A stretch of DNA of 11,303 nt from Pseudomonadota bacterium. GTDB lineage: Bacteria; Pseudomonadota; Alphaproteobacteria; Rhizobiales; Phreatobacteraceae. Under the pieces are notes generated by a model. It ran no database searches. It was not told the origin of the DNA and saw nothing but the letters and a program-made list of their open reading frames with translations. The position numbers were made by a program, and so were the translations under genes. This document shows, piece after piece, positions 1-5,783 of the stretch; the first letter of the stretch is position 1; every line of letters starts with the position of its first letter. Location: NCBI GenBank assembly GCA_023416965.1, contig JAEZGJ010000187.1:1-11303 (forward strand). Reading direction: 5' to 3'.

Positions 1-1132
1 CCACCAGCCGCAGCTGGCCGGAGGTGACCACTTCCTCGCTGCCGGTCAGCCCCCTCTCGATGACGGCCATGTCGCCGAGGGTGCGCGACACCGACACATT
101 GGCGACCGCCGCCTTGCCGTCGCGGACGACGAAGACGAAGGGCCCGTTCTGCCCCACCTGCAGCGCCACGGCGGGGATCACCACCGCGTCATCCTGCACG
201 CCGAGCGTCACCTTCACCGGCACGAAGGAGCCCGGCCAGAGCTGTTCGGAACCGTTCTCCATCCGCGCCTTCGCGGTCACCGTGCCGGTCGTCAGGTCGA
301 CCTGGTTCTCGACGAAGGCGATGGCACCGGCGGAGGTTCGGCCGCCGACGCTCGCCTCCACCTTGATGCGGGACGGGTCGTTCCCGAGCATCGCCCGCAT
401 CTCGTAGAAGGTCGACTGCGGCACGGCGAAGGCGATGTGGATCGGGTCGATCTGGTTGATCGTCGCCATCGCCGTCGTGTCGGCGTTGCGCACGGAGGTG
501 CCGACCTTCGCGGCGATCGACCCGATGCGGCCCGAGATGGGGGCGCGGATCTGCGTGTAACTGAGCTGGGTCTGGATGTTGTTGCGGCTCGCCTCGTCGG
601 CGGCGAGCTGGGCCTCCACCGACTTCACGTTGGTGATCGCGTTGTCGCGCGCCACCTCGGTGCCGACGCTGCGCCGCGAGAGGTCGATGGCGCGGTCGCG
701 GTCGCGCAGCGCCTGTTCGAGCTGTGCGCGGGTGCGCAGGATCTGCGCGTCCAGCTGTGCCAGCTGCGCCTTCAGCACCCGGTCGTCGAGGCTGAAGAGC
801 AGGTCACCCTCCTTCACCGCCGCACCTTCGGCCACATGGACGGCCATCACTTGGCTGTCGAGGCGCGACTTGATCTGCAGCGCCGCGATCGGCTGCACCG
901 TACCCACCGCCTCGATGATGATCGGCACGGCGCGCTTCTCGGCGCGGGCGAGGGTGACGGCGACCGGCGGGCCGCCGGCAGGGCGACGTCCCTGCGCCTG
1001 CGGCGACTCGGCGGGCTTCGGCGCCATCCAGGCCTGGGCCTGGTGATAGGCCTTTTCCGCGAGGTCCGGCCGCCAGGTGGCGATGCCGCCGACCACAGCG
1101 AGCAGTCCGAAGACGATGATCACGCGCAGCAT
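1..1132 (-). CDS. RND efflux periplasmic adaptor subunit (MdtA-like, HlyD/MFP family), 3' end cut by window edge
   Basis: The first 377 codons are visible and the frame is open to the window edge, so the C-terminus is missing. Such adaptors bridge an inner-membrane RND pump and an outer-membrane channel and are anchored by the N-terminus. Seen here: a hydrophobic N-terminal segment (residues 2-19), a Pro/Gly/Gln-rich linker (38-57), a first lipoyl half (about 75-118, with VAEGAAVKEGDLLF), a coiled-coil hairpin rich in Ala, Gln, Arg and Asp (118-190), and the second lipoyl half with RAPISGRIG at 196-204, typical of MdtA/AcrA-type adaptors. Beta-barrel and membrane-proximal regions follow from 225 on. 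The start is the ATG at 1132-1130, with a weak GGGA about six bases upstream. The pump gene is expected just beyond the left edge, which cannot be confirmed. Substrate is unknown. Family assignment is secure; the MdtA subgroup is inferred. Confidence 0.93.
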   Translation of the reverse strand, partial: MLRVIIVFGLLAVVGGIATWRPDLAEKAYHQAQAWMAPKPAESPQAQGRRPAGGPPVAVTLARAEKRAVPIIIEAVGTVQPIAALQIKSRLDSQVMAVHVAEGAAVKEGDLLFSLDDRVLKAQLAQLDAQILRTRAQLEQALRDRDRAIDLSRRSVGTEVARDNAITNVKSVEAQLAADEASRNNIQTQLSYTQIRAPISGRIGSIAAKVGTSVRNADTTAMATINQIDPIHIAFAVPQSTFYEMRAMLGNDPSRIKVEASVGGRTSAGAIAFVENQVDLTTGTVTAKARMENGSEQLWPGSFVPVKVTLGVQDDAVVIPAVALQVGQNGPFVFVVRDGKAAVANVSVSRTLGDMAVIERGLTGSEEVVTSGQLRLV

Positions 1133-1263
1133 GGAAGTCCCTAGCCCTTGCCACTCCGCCCGGCGCCTGGGGCGCGCGGAGCCGTGGTTGCCCATAGGGC
1201 ACCCTGGGGCGGCCTGCGGCGAAGCGCCATTCGGCCCGATGGACTAGGCCACCGGCGAGGACC

Positions 1264-2256
1264 TCAGGCGCCGCCCGGTTCCGGCCGCACCGTGCGCGTC
1301 CAAAGCGACTGCGCGGGATCGGTGATGAAGGTCATAAGCAGCTTCGTCCACGACGAATGGCTTGGCAGGCTGAGGTAGAATTCCGGCGCGATCCGCGTCA
1401 CCTCGGGCAGCCGGTTCCACGGGATCGAGGGAAAGTCGTGGTGCTCGTTGTGGTAGCCGATGTTCAGCGCCACGAGGTTGAGCGAACCGTAATAATTGGC
1501 CGTGTCGTGCTCCTCGTCGCCGGTGAAATGCTCCTGCACCCAGCGCGCCCCCAGCGGATGCAGGCTGATGGCGAACCAGAAGGAAGCGAAGAGGTAGAGC
1601 ACAGCCATCCAGCCGGCGAGCCAGCCGAGGAGCGCGGCGAAGCCGAAATTCACCGCGTAGTTGGCGGCCGTCCAGCGGTCGAAGGTGGCAACGCCCCTCA
1701 CCCGCGTCACCCGCAGCACCTGGAAGACCGGGAAGAACAGGAACCACAGCGCCTTGCGCCAGGTGGAATGGCCGATCAGCCGCGCCTCCCATTCGTGCGG
1801 AATGTCGGTGTCGCCGTCCATCTCGCCGAGATGGGAATGGTGGGCGAGATGGCAGGCGCGAAAGCCCATCGCCCCCGGCAGGACCTGCGGAATGTCGGCG
1901 GCGAGGAGGACCAGGCGGTTGGCGAGGCGGCTGCGGAAGATCAGGTTGTGGGTGGCGTCGTGGACGACGACATAGAGCCCGTGGTTGAGGAAGGCCCCGA
2001 AGCCATAGGCGACGATCAGCGCCAGCCACCAGTAGGAGGATCCCGCCCAGCCGAAGGCGACCGCCACGGCAATCTGCACGCCGACATAGGCGGCGGTGAT
2101 CGCCGCCGTCCAGGGATTGCGCCCAATCAGGCCGCGGATTTCCGGATGGGCTTTCAGGATCTGCTTGGCCCGCGTCGAATGGGTCTCTCCCAGCGCCGGA
2201 ACGAAGGTTTCCTCGTCCTCGACGTCGAACTCCACCGCCTGCGGAACGCTGTTCAT
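1264..2256 (-). CDS. Membrane fatty-acid desaturase, sphingolipid delta-4 desaturase (DES1/DEGS1)-like
   Basis: A 330-residue di-iron membrane desaturase. The three histidine boxes are HDATH (99-103), HLAHH (136-140) and HNEHH (269-273). Their spacing and setting match animal dihydroceramide delta-4 desaturase: an N-terminal THSTRAKQILKAHPEI (25-40), NHGLYVVVHD, DTDIPHEWE after box 2, and YYGSLN followed by NIGYHNEHHDFPSIP around box 3, then SLPSHSSWTKLL near the end. Hydrophobic segments lie at about 50-70, 76-97, 168-182 and 203-232. The family inserts a trans double bond in the sphingoid base of dihydroceramide; that substrate is inferred here, since no sphingolipid gene is in the window. 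I chose the ATG at 2256 because GAGG lies eight bases upstream and the length fits the family. An in-frame ATG at 2313 would add 19 residues but has no Shine-Dalgarno. The gene stands alone, 131 bp before the efflux adaptor. A generic acyl-lipid desaturase is the alternative. Confidence 0.88.
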   Translation of the reverse strand: MNSVPQAVEFDVEDEETFVPALGETHSTRAKQILKAHPEIRGLIGRNPWTAAITAAYVGVQIAVAVAFGWAGSSYWWLALIVAYGFGAFLNHGLYVVVHDATHNLIFRSRLANRLVLLAADIPQVLPGAMGFRACHLAHHSHLGEMDGDTDIPHEWEARLIGHSTWRKALWFLFFPVFQVLRVTRVRGVATFDRWTAANYAVNFGFAALLGWLAGWMAVLYLFASFWFAISLHPLGARWVQEHFTGDEEHDTANYYGSLNLVALNIGYHNEHHDFPSIPWNRLPEVTRIAPEFYLSLPSHSSWTKLLMTFITDPAQSLWTRTVRPEPGGA

Positions 2257-2338
2257 GTCGAGAGCCTCGGGGCCGGGCCGCGCCGCGGCCTTGCTGCGCC
2301 GCGTCAATCGCATGGGGAGCGATGCCCGATGCGGCGGA

Positions 2339-2354
2339 GGCGGTCAAGACCGCC
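2339..2354. promoter_or_regulatory. Inverted repeat upstream of the desaturase, possible operator overlapping a -35-like hexamer
   Basis: GGCGGTC-AA-GACCGCC is a perfect 7+7 inverted repeat with a two-base centre, 83 bp upstream of the chosen desaturase start. On the minus strand it contains TTGACC (2347-2342), a good -35-like hexamer, but the base pairs 17 bp further on (CATCGC, 2324-2319) are a poor -10. If it is a promoter, transcription would start near the upstream ATG at 2313, which favours the start at 2256. The site could bind a dimeric repressor or be chance in GC-rich DNA. Only the inverted repeat itself is directly seen. Confidence 0.3.
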
Positions 2355-2453
2355 GCACTCCGGCACCGTTCACGATTCATGTCGCCGGACGGCAACCGGA
2401 TGTGACGTGAAACAGGCCCTGCCCGCGCGAGGTGATGCGGCGCCGAGCCGCGC

Positions 2454-2506
2454 CACCTCTCCCCGGCGGGGAGAGGTCGACGAGCGCAGCGAGGCGGGCG
2501 AGGGGG
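2454..2506. repeat. Intergenic palindromic repeat, copy 1
   Basis: This 53-base unit matches the copy at 5287-5339 at 51 positions; the differences are at 2480 and 2499. It begins with a perfect hairpin, ACCTCTCCCC-GGC-GGGGAGAGGT (arms 2455-2464 and 2468-2477), followed by a conserved single-stranded-looking tail, gagcgcagcgaggcggg. It lies in the 315-bp gap between the acyl-CoA dehydrogenase stop and the desaturase start. From memory, elements of this form are scattered between genes in many Hyphomicrobiales genomes. A degenerate tail (gagagggtgagggtggg, about 2519-2535) resembles the second half of the fuller element at 5287-5416. No other gene or signal is evident between 2355 and 2571. 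Whether it acts as a terminator, mRNA stabiliser or mobile miniature element is unknown. Confidence 0.85.
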
Positions 2507-2571
2507 CGAGCGACGGCGGAGAGGGTGAGGGTGGGCATTCCGCGGCCGGGCCCCAGCCGAAGCAGCCGCCC

Positions 2572-4209
2572 CTACTCACCGCCGCGGGAGATGATCCCGT
2601 CCACGTCCGCCCCCGCCGGCAACACGCCGAAGCTGCGGCCGCCCTCGGCCCCGAGCCGCGTCGCGATGAAGGCGTCGGCCACCGCCGCCGGCGCGCCCTG
2701 GACCAGCAGCGCCCCCTGCAGCACCAGCGCCATGCGCTCGGCCACCCGCCGCGCCTCGGCCTCGGCCGGCACCCGCCGCAGCCCGGCGAAGAGATCGTCC
2801 ATGGCCTGATCCAGCACGGGGCTCAGCCCCCGGGCCGCCATGAGCTCGGCCACGAAGGCCTCGCGCGCCGCCGGCTCGCGGCCGAGCGTCCTCAGGATGT
2901 CCAGCGCGATGACGTTGCCCGACCCCTCCCAGATGGCGTTGAGCGGGCTCTCGCGGAACAGCCGCGGCAGCGGGCTCTCCTCCACATAGCCGGCGCCGCC
3001 ATGGCACTCCATGCACTCATAGACGAAGTTCGGATTGCGCTTGGTCAGCCAGTATTTCGCCACGGCCACAGCCAGCCGCGCGAAGGCCCGCTCGCCCTCC
3101 CCCTTCCCCGAGAAGGCCCGCGCCACCCGCATGGTCAGCGCCACCGCCGCCTCGTATTCGAGCGCGAGATCGGCCACCACCGCCCGCATGGCCGGCTGGT
3201 CGATCAGCGTCTTCTGGAAGGCGCGCCGGTTGCCCACGTGGTGCCGCGCCTGCGCCAGCGCCATACCCATGATGCCGACCGTGCCGGCGATCGTGTCGAG
3301 CCTGGTGTGGTGCACCATCTCGATGATGGTCGAGACGCCGCGCCCCTCCTCGCCGAGCAGCACGGCATGGGTGTCGTGATACTCGATCTCCGAGGACGCG
3401 TTCGACTTGTTGCCGAGCTTGTCCTTCAGCCGCATGACGTGGAGGCTGTTGCGCTCGCCGTCCGGCCTGATGCGCGGCACCAGGAAGCAGGAGAGCCCGT
3501 TCTCGGTCTGCGCCAGCGTCAGGAAGGCGTCGCACATCGGCGCCGAGCAGAACCATTTGTGGCCGACGAGCCGGAAGGCCTCGCCGTCGCGGAAGGCGCG
3601 GGTCGTGTTGGCGCGCACGTCGCTGCCGCCCTGCTTCTCCGTCATCGCCATGCCGATGGTGACGCCGCGCTTCTCCGCGATGGGCCTCAGCGGCGCGTCA
3701 TAGGTGCCGCCGACGATCTTCGGCACCCAGGCGGCTGCCACATCCGGCTGGTGCCGCAGCGCCGGCACGCTCGCATAGGTCATGGAGATCGGGCACATCG
3801 TGCCCTGCTCGGCCTCGGTGAACAGGGCAAGCAGCGCGGCATGCGCCACATGGTTGCCGGGGCGCTCCTCGGCCCAGGCGATGGAATGGATCCGGTGCGC
3901 CATGGCGAGGTCCATCAGCCGGTGATAGCTCGGATGGAAGCGCACCTCGTCGATGCGCCGGCCATAGCGGTCGAAGACCGTCAGCTCCGGCGGATAGCGG
4001 TTCGCCTCCTCGCCCCAGGCCAGCACCTCCTCCGAACCCACGGCGGCGCCGAGCGCGGTGAGCGGCGCATCCACCCACGCGCCGCCCTCCCGGAGCGCCC
4101 AGTGGCGCAGCACCGGATCGCTCGTGAACAGGTTTCGGCCGGCGAAATCCGGCGGCTGGTTCGTCACCTCGTGGGTGGCGAGGCGGGTCGAGGGCGCGTG
4201 ACGGGGCAT
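2572..4209 (-). CDS. aidB: Acyl-CoA dehydrogenase family protein, AidB-like
   Basis: A 545-residue flavoprotein that follows E. coli AidB (541 residues) closely along its length. Landmarks are NLFTSDPVL (26-34), PPELTVFD (73-80), VRFHPSYH (89-96), CPISMTYA (139-146), the FAD-contacting MTEKQGGSDVRANTTRA (189-205), LVGHKWFCSAP (214-224), RLKDKLGNKSNASSEIE (260-276), ECHGGAGY (401-408) and IWEGSGN with the presumed catalytic Glu428. AidB is induced by alkylating agents in E. coli, binds DNA through its C-terminal region and has weak isovaleryl-CoA dehydrogenase activity; its true substrate is unsettled, so the role here is inferred. Tandem ATGs occur at 4212 and 4209. I chose 4209 because GGAG then lies at seven bases. 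A further upstream in-frame ATG at 4272 lacks support. No ada or alkA gene is adjacent. The 138-bp upstream region shows no clear promoter. Confidence 0.93.
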   Translation of the reverse strand: MPRHAPSTRLATHEVTNQPPDFAGRNLFTSDPVLRHWALREGGAWVDAPLTALGAAVGSEEVLAWGEEANRYPPELTVFDRYGRRIDEVRFHPSYHRLMDLAMAHRIHSIAWAEERPGNHVAHAALLALFTEAEQGTMCPISMTYASVPALRHQPDVAAAWVPKIVGGTYDAPLRPIAEKRGVTIGMAMTEKQGGSDVRANTTRAFRDGEAFRLVGHKWFCSAPMCDAFLTLAQTENGLSCFLVPRIRPDGERNSLHVMRLKDKLGNKSNASSEIEYHDTHAVLLGEEGRGVSTIIEMVHHTRLDTIAGTVGIMGMALAQARHHVGNRRAFQKTLIDQPAMRAVVADLALEYEAAVALTMRVARAFSGKGEGERAFARLAVAVAKYWLTKRNPNFVYECMECHGGAGYVEESPLPRLFRESPLNAIWEGSGNVIALDILRTLGREPAAREAFVAELMAARGLSPVLDQAMDDLFAGLRRVPAEAEARRVAERMALVLQGALLVQGAPAAVADAFIATRLGAEGGRSFGVLPAGADVDGIISRGGE

Positions 4210-4340
4210 CATGTCTCTCCGCGGGCGATGGCGTGCATGCTGCACAGTCGCAGGCCGACCTACGACCGGCAATCGGCCGAAGGGAATGGTGCGAAACGTG
4301 TGCCGCCTGAAGATCTGCGGCCGCAGCCCGGGCGCCGAGG

Positions 4341-4358
4341 CGGGCCGTCAGCGGCCCG
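4341..4358. repeat. Short inverted repeat spanning the stop codon of the small membrane protein gene
   Basis: CGGGCCG-TCAG-CGGCCCG is a perfect 7+7 inverted repeat whose loop holds the minus-strand TGA stop. It could form a hairpin in the transcript end, but no T-run follows on the minus strand, so it is not a standard intrinsic terminator. It may be chance in this GC-rich setting. Confidence 0.3.
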
Positions 4359-4740
4359 GGGCTTTGCGCCAGCGATTGACGAGCTCGATGGCAGCCCATG
4401 CGCCGGCAATGGCGCACAGCACGCTGACCACCAGCGCGATGGAAAAGACCACGCCACCGGATGCCACCGGCGAACCCGTGTGCGGAAGAGCCATGTCCGC
4501 GGCGAAGCTCACCAGTTGCGCCCCCAGCATGCCGCCGACCGTCGCGACGACGAGATTGACGATCCAGCCGAGGAAGCCGCGTCGTCTGGTCCAGGCCTCG
4601 TGAATGGCGACGGCCAGGATGAGCCCGAGGATGATCAGGCCGATCGCGAGCGGTCCGCCGACGCTGCTGGCGGTGGGGATCATGCCGGTCACCTGCAACA
4701 GCAGGATGGCGATGACACCGGATGCTGCGATGTAGACCAT
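4348..4740 (-). CDS. Small four-helix membrane protein of unknown function
   Basis: I do not recognise the family. The 130-residue protein has four predicted membrane segments at about 3-20, 29-48, 57-80 and 97-120, with positive charge between helices 2 and 3 (TRRRG, 51-55) and at the C-terminus (NRWRKAPGR). By the positive-inside rule both termini would face the cytoplasm. The stretch GFLGWIVNLVVATVGGMLGAQL (55-76) is glycine-rich and faintly recalls GlsB/YeaQ-type small membrane proteins, but this likeness is too weak for a call. I chose the ATG at 4740; the frame stays open to a TTG at 4770, which would add ten residues. The only ribosome-site candidate is a G-run about seven bases upstream. 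It starts 91 bp after the stop of the GNAT gene and could share its transcript. Third-position GC bias supports coding. Confidence 0.72.
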   Translation of the reverse strand: MVYIAASGVIAILLLQVTGMIPTASSVGGPLAIGLIILGLILAVAIHEAWTRRRGFLGWIVNLVVATVGGMLGAQLVSFAADMALPHTGSPVASGGVVFSIALVVSVLCAIAGAWAAIELVNRWRKAPGR

Positions 4741-4831
4741 GGTCAGCCCCCAGCTGAGCTCGCGCGGCAAGCCTAGAGCGTGGAAACTCCGTTGGCAAAG
4801 CGAGCGCAGACCCGTCTTGGCTCGCCGGCGG

Positions 4832-5143
4832 TCACAGCCCCAGCGCCGTCCTGTAGGACGGATGCAGCAGGTCGCGGTCCTCCGGGTGCTTGCCGAACCA
4901 GGCGGCGAAGAAGGGGCAGACCGGCATCACCTTGAGTTCGCGCTCCCGCGCCGCCTTGAGGCCGGCCTGGATCAGCGCAGAGCCGATCCCGCGCCCGCCG
5001 AGCGCCTCCGGGACCTCGGTATGGGTGAACATGATCGCGCCCTTGATCAGCCGGTATTCGGCGAAGGCGAGATGGCCGTCCACCCGCGCCTGGAACTGCT
5101 GGGCCTCGGGGTTGTCGATGACGTCGATGGCGGTGGTGGTCAT
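4832..5143 (-). CDS. Short GNAT-fold N-acetyltransferase, NATD1/YjdJ-like
   Basis: A 103-residue protein matching the short acetyltransferase group (COG2388) to which human NATD1 and E. coli YjdJ belong. Seen: an N-terminal strand pair (VIDNPEAQQFQARVDGHLAFAEYRL, first half at 8-20), the acetyl-CoA loop LGGRGIGSALI (48-58), a helix with conserved basic residues (LKAARERELKV), and VMPVCPFFAAWFGKHPE (72-88), with the family's conserved cysteine at 76 and an aromatic-HPE ending. The full GNAT N-terminal half is absent, which is normal for this group. Its substrate is unknown for the family; a small-molecule or protein acetyl transfer is inferred. The start is well supported, with AGGAG eight bases upstream of the ATG. 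The gene follows the repeat-rich gap, so a promoter would have to lie in or close to the repeats. Confidence 0.9.
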   Translation of the reverse strand: MTTTAIDVIDNPEAQQFQARVDGHLAFAEYRLIKGAIMFTHTEVPEALGGRGIGSALIQAGLKAARERELKVMPVCPFFAAWFGKHPEDRDLLHPSYRTALGL

Positions 5144-5286
5144 GGGAGAGCTCCTGTTCGGGGAAACGGTGCGGGAAGAGCCTCCTCCCATCTTCCGGCC
5201 AGCACAAGCCGCCGGCGCCCAAGCAGCGCTTGCGCCGATGCAAGGGGCGGCGAGAGGGCACAAGCCGTGGAGATGAGGCTCCTCTT

Positions 5287-5339
5287 CACCTCTCCCCGGC
5301 GGGGAGAGGTCGCCGAGCGCAGCGAGGCGGGTGAGGGGG
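5287..5339. repeat. Intergenic palindromic repeat, copy 2
   Basis: Matches copy 1 (2454-2506) at 51 of 53 positions and in the same orientation. The hairpin arms are ACCTCTCCCC at 5288-5297 and GGGGAGAGGT at 5301-5310, with a GGC loop, followed by gagcgcagcgaggcgggtga. It lies about 145 bp upstream of the GNAT gene start. With the hairpin at 5377-5400 it seems to form one composite element of about 130 bp whose second half is degenerate in copy 1. Confidence 0.87.
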
Positions 5340-5374
5340 ACACAGAACGCGCAGGGCAGGCCGCGGCGCGGGAG

Positions 5375-5416
5375 CCCCCTCCCCGCGCCAGCGGGGAGGG
5401 TCGGGGTGGGGCCTTC
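5375..5416. repeat. Second hairpin of the composite repeat
   Basis: CCCTCCCCGC-GCCA-GCGGGGAGGG forms a perfect 10-bp stem (5377-5386 with 5391-5400), followed by tcggggtgggg. The same type of box, hairpin then gggtggg, is seen in worn form after copy 1 near 2519-2535. Together with 5287-5339 it looks like a two-hairpin element of the kind spread through hyphomicrobial intergenic DNA. Function is unknown. Confidence 0.7.
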
Positions 5417-5493
5417 CGGCCGCGGCCCGCCCTGAAGAAGAGCCTCCGTCTCACCTCCCGGCCGGCGCCCGAGAGGTGAAGGCGATGGCGATG

Positions 5494-5640
5494 CCCGTCA
5501 TCCCCGGCCGAGCGCAGCGAGGGGAAGGGGATCCAGGGGTTGCAGGGCCGGAGCCTGCTCCAAGGCCGCCCCCGCCCTCATCGCCCATCCACTCCTGGAC
5601 CCCCTTCCCTCGGCCTTCGGCCTCGCCAGGGGTGACGGGG
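5494..5640. repeat. Long imperfect inverted repeat (REP/MITE-like element)
   Basis: The left arm, about 5494-5537, begins CCCGTCATCCCCGGCCGAGC and ends GGGGATCCAGG. The right arm, about 5594-5640, is its approximate reverse complement: it begins CCTGGACCCCCTTCCCTCGG and ends CCAGGGGTGACGGGG. About 56 bp lie between them. The left arm shares the core gagcgcagcgagg with the 53-base repeats, and the right arm carries its own small hairpin (CGGCC-TTC-GGCCTCG region). This layout, terminal inverted repeats around a short non-coding centre, is what a miniature non-autonomous element or a paired REP would look like. No target-site duplication is obvious. Confidence 0.7.
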
Positions 5641-5754
5641 GACGCTGGAACCCGCCCGGCAACCGAGCGACGAGAGGGCTGCCGGCGCACCTCCCCAACC
5701 TGACGGGAATCCTACCACACAGCGTCACGCTGCATGATAACTTTCCACCCGACC

Positions 5755-5769
5755 CCAGGCGGCGCCTGG
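5755..5769 (-). terminator. Weak hairpin after the synthetase-acetyltransferase gene
   Basis: CCAGGC-GGC-GCCTGG is a perfect 6-bp stem, 15 bases past the minus-strand stop at 5784. No run of T follows on the minus strand, so intrinsic termination is doubtful; it may only shield the transcript end. Confidence 0.25.
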
Positions 5770-5783
5770 CTTTGCCGCGAAAT

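Larger units (their letters stand above)
5144..5783. other. Gene-free stretch of about 640 bp packed with palindromic repeats
   Basis: No open frame here has convincing coding character. It holds at least three structured elements: the 53-base repeat copy 2 (5287-5339), a 10-bp-stem hairpin (5377-5400) and a long imperfect inverted repeat (5494-5640). Between about 5641 and 5754 I see nothing recognisable. The only other mark is a small hairpin at 5755-5769. It separates two minus-strand genes, so it should contain the end of the synthetase-acetyltransferase transcript and the promoter of the GNAT gene. Confidence 0.7.

Noticed and set aside
437..1144. Plus-strand open frames opposite the efflux adaptor
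   Set aside because: The minus strand encodes an adaptor with lipoyl and coiled-coil parts; the plus frames are Arg/His-rich shadows.
1189..1201. Inverted repeat TGCCC-ATA-GGGCA between the desaturase and the efflux adaptor
   Set aside because: A 5-bp stem without a T-run is too weak for a terminator or operator call in DNA of this composition.
1357..4776. A plus-strand open frame of 1139 codons across the desaturase, acyl-CoA dehydrogenase and membrane protein genes
   Set aside because: It lies antisense to three genes with clear protein families, its product is low-complexity (Arg, His, Gly, Ala, Gln rich) and it runs through the intergenic hairpin repeat. Long antisense frames are expected where GC is high.
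4741..4831. TTGCCA followed by TCTAGG on the minus strand as a promoter for the membrane protein gene
   Set aside because: Spacing is only 15 bp and the -10 match is poor, so it cannot be told from background.
2454..5640. Repeats as a CRISPR array or as ends of an insertion sequence
   Set aside because: Only two well-matched copies lie 2.8 kb apart without regular spacers, and no transposase lies between them. The genes between are ordinary chromosomal genes with uniform base composition.
5476..5703. Small open frames inside the repeat-rich gap
   Set aside because: They cover the inverted-repeat element, are Pro/Arg-rich and lack ribosome sites.
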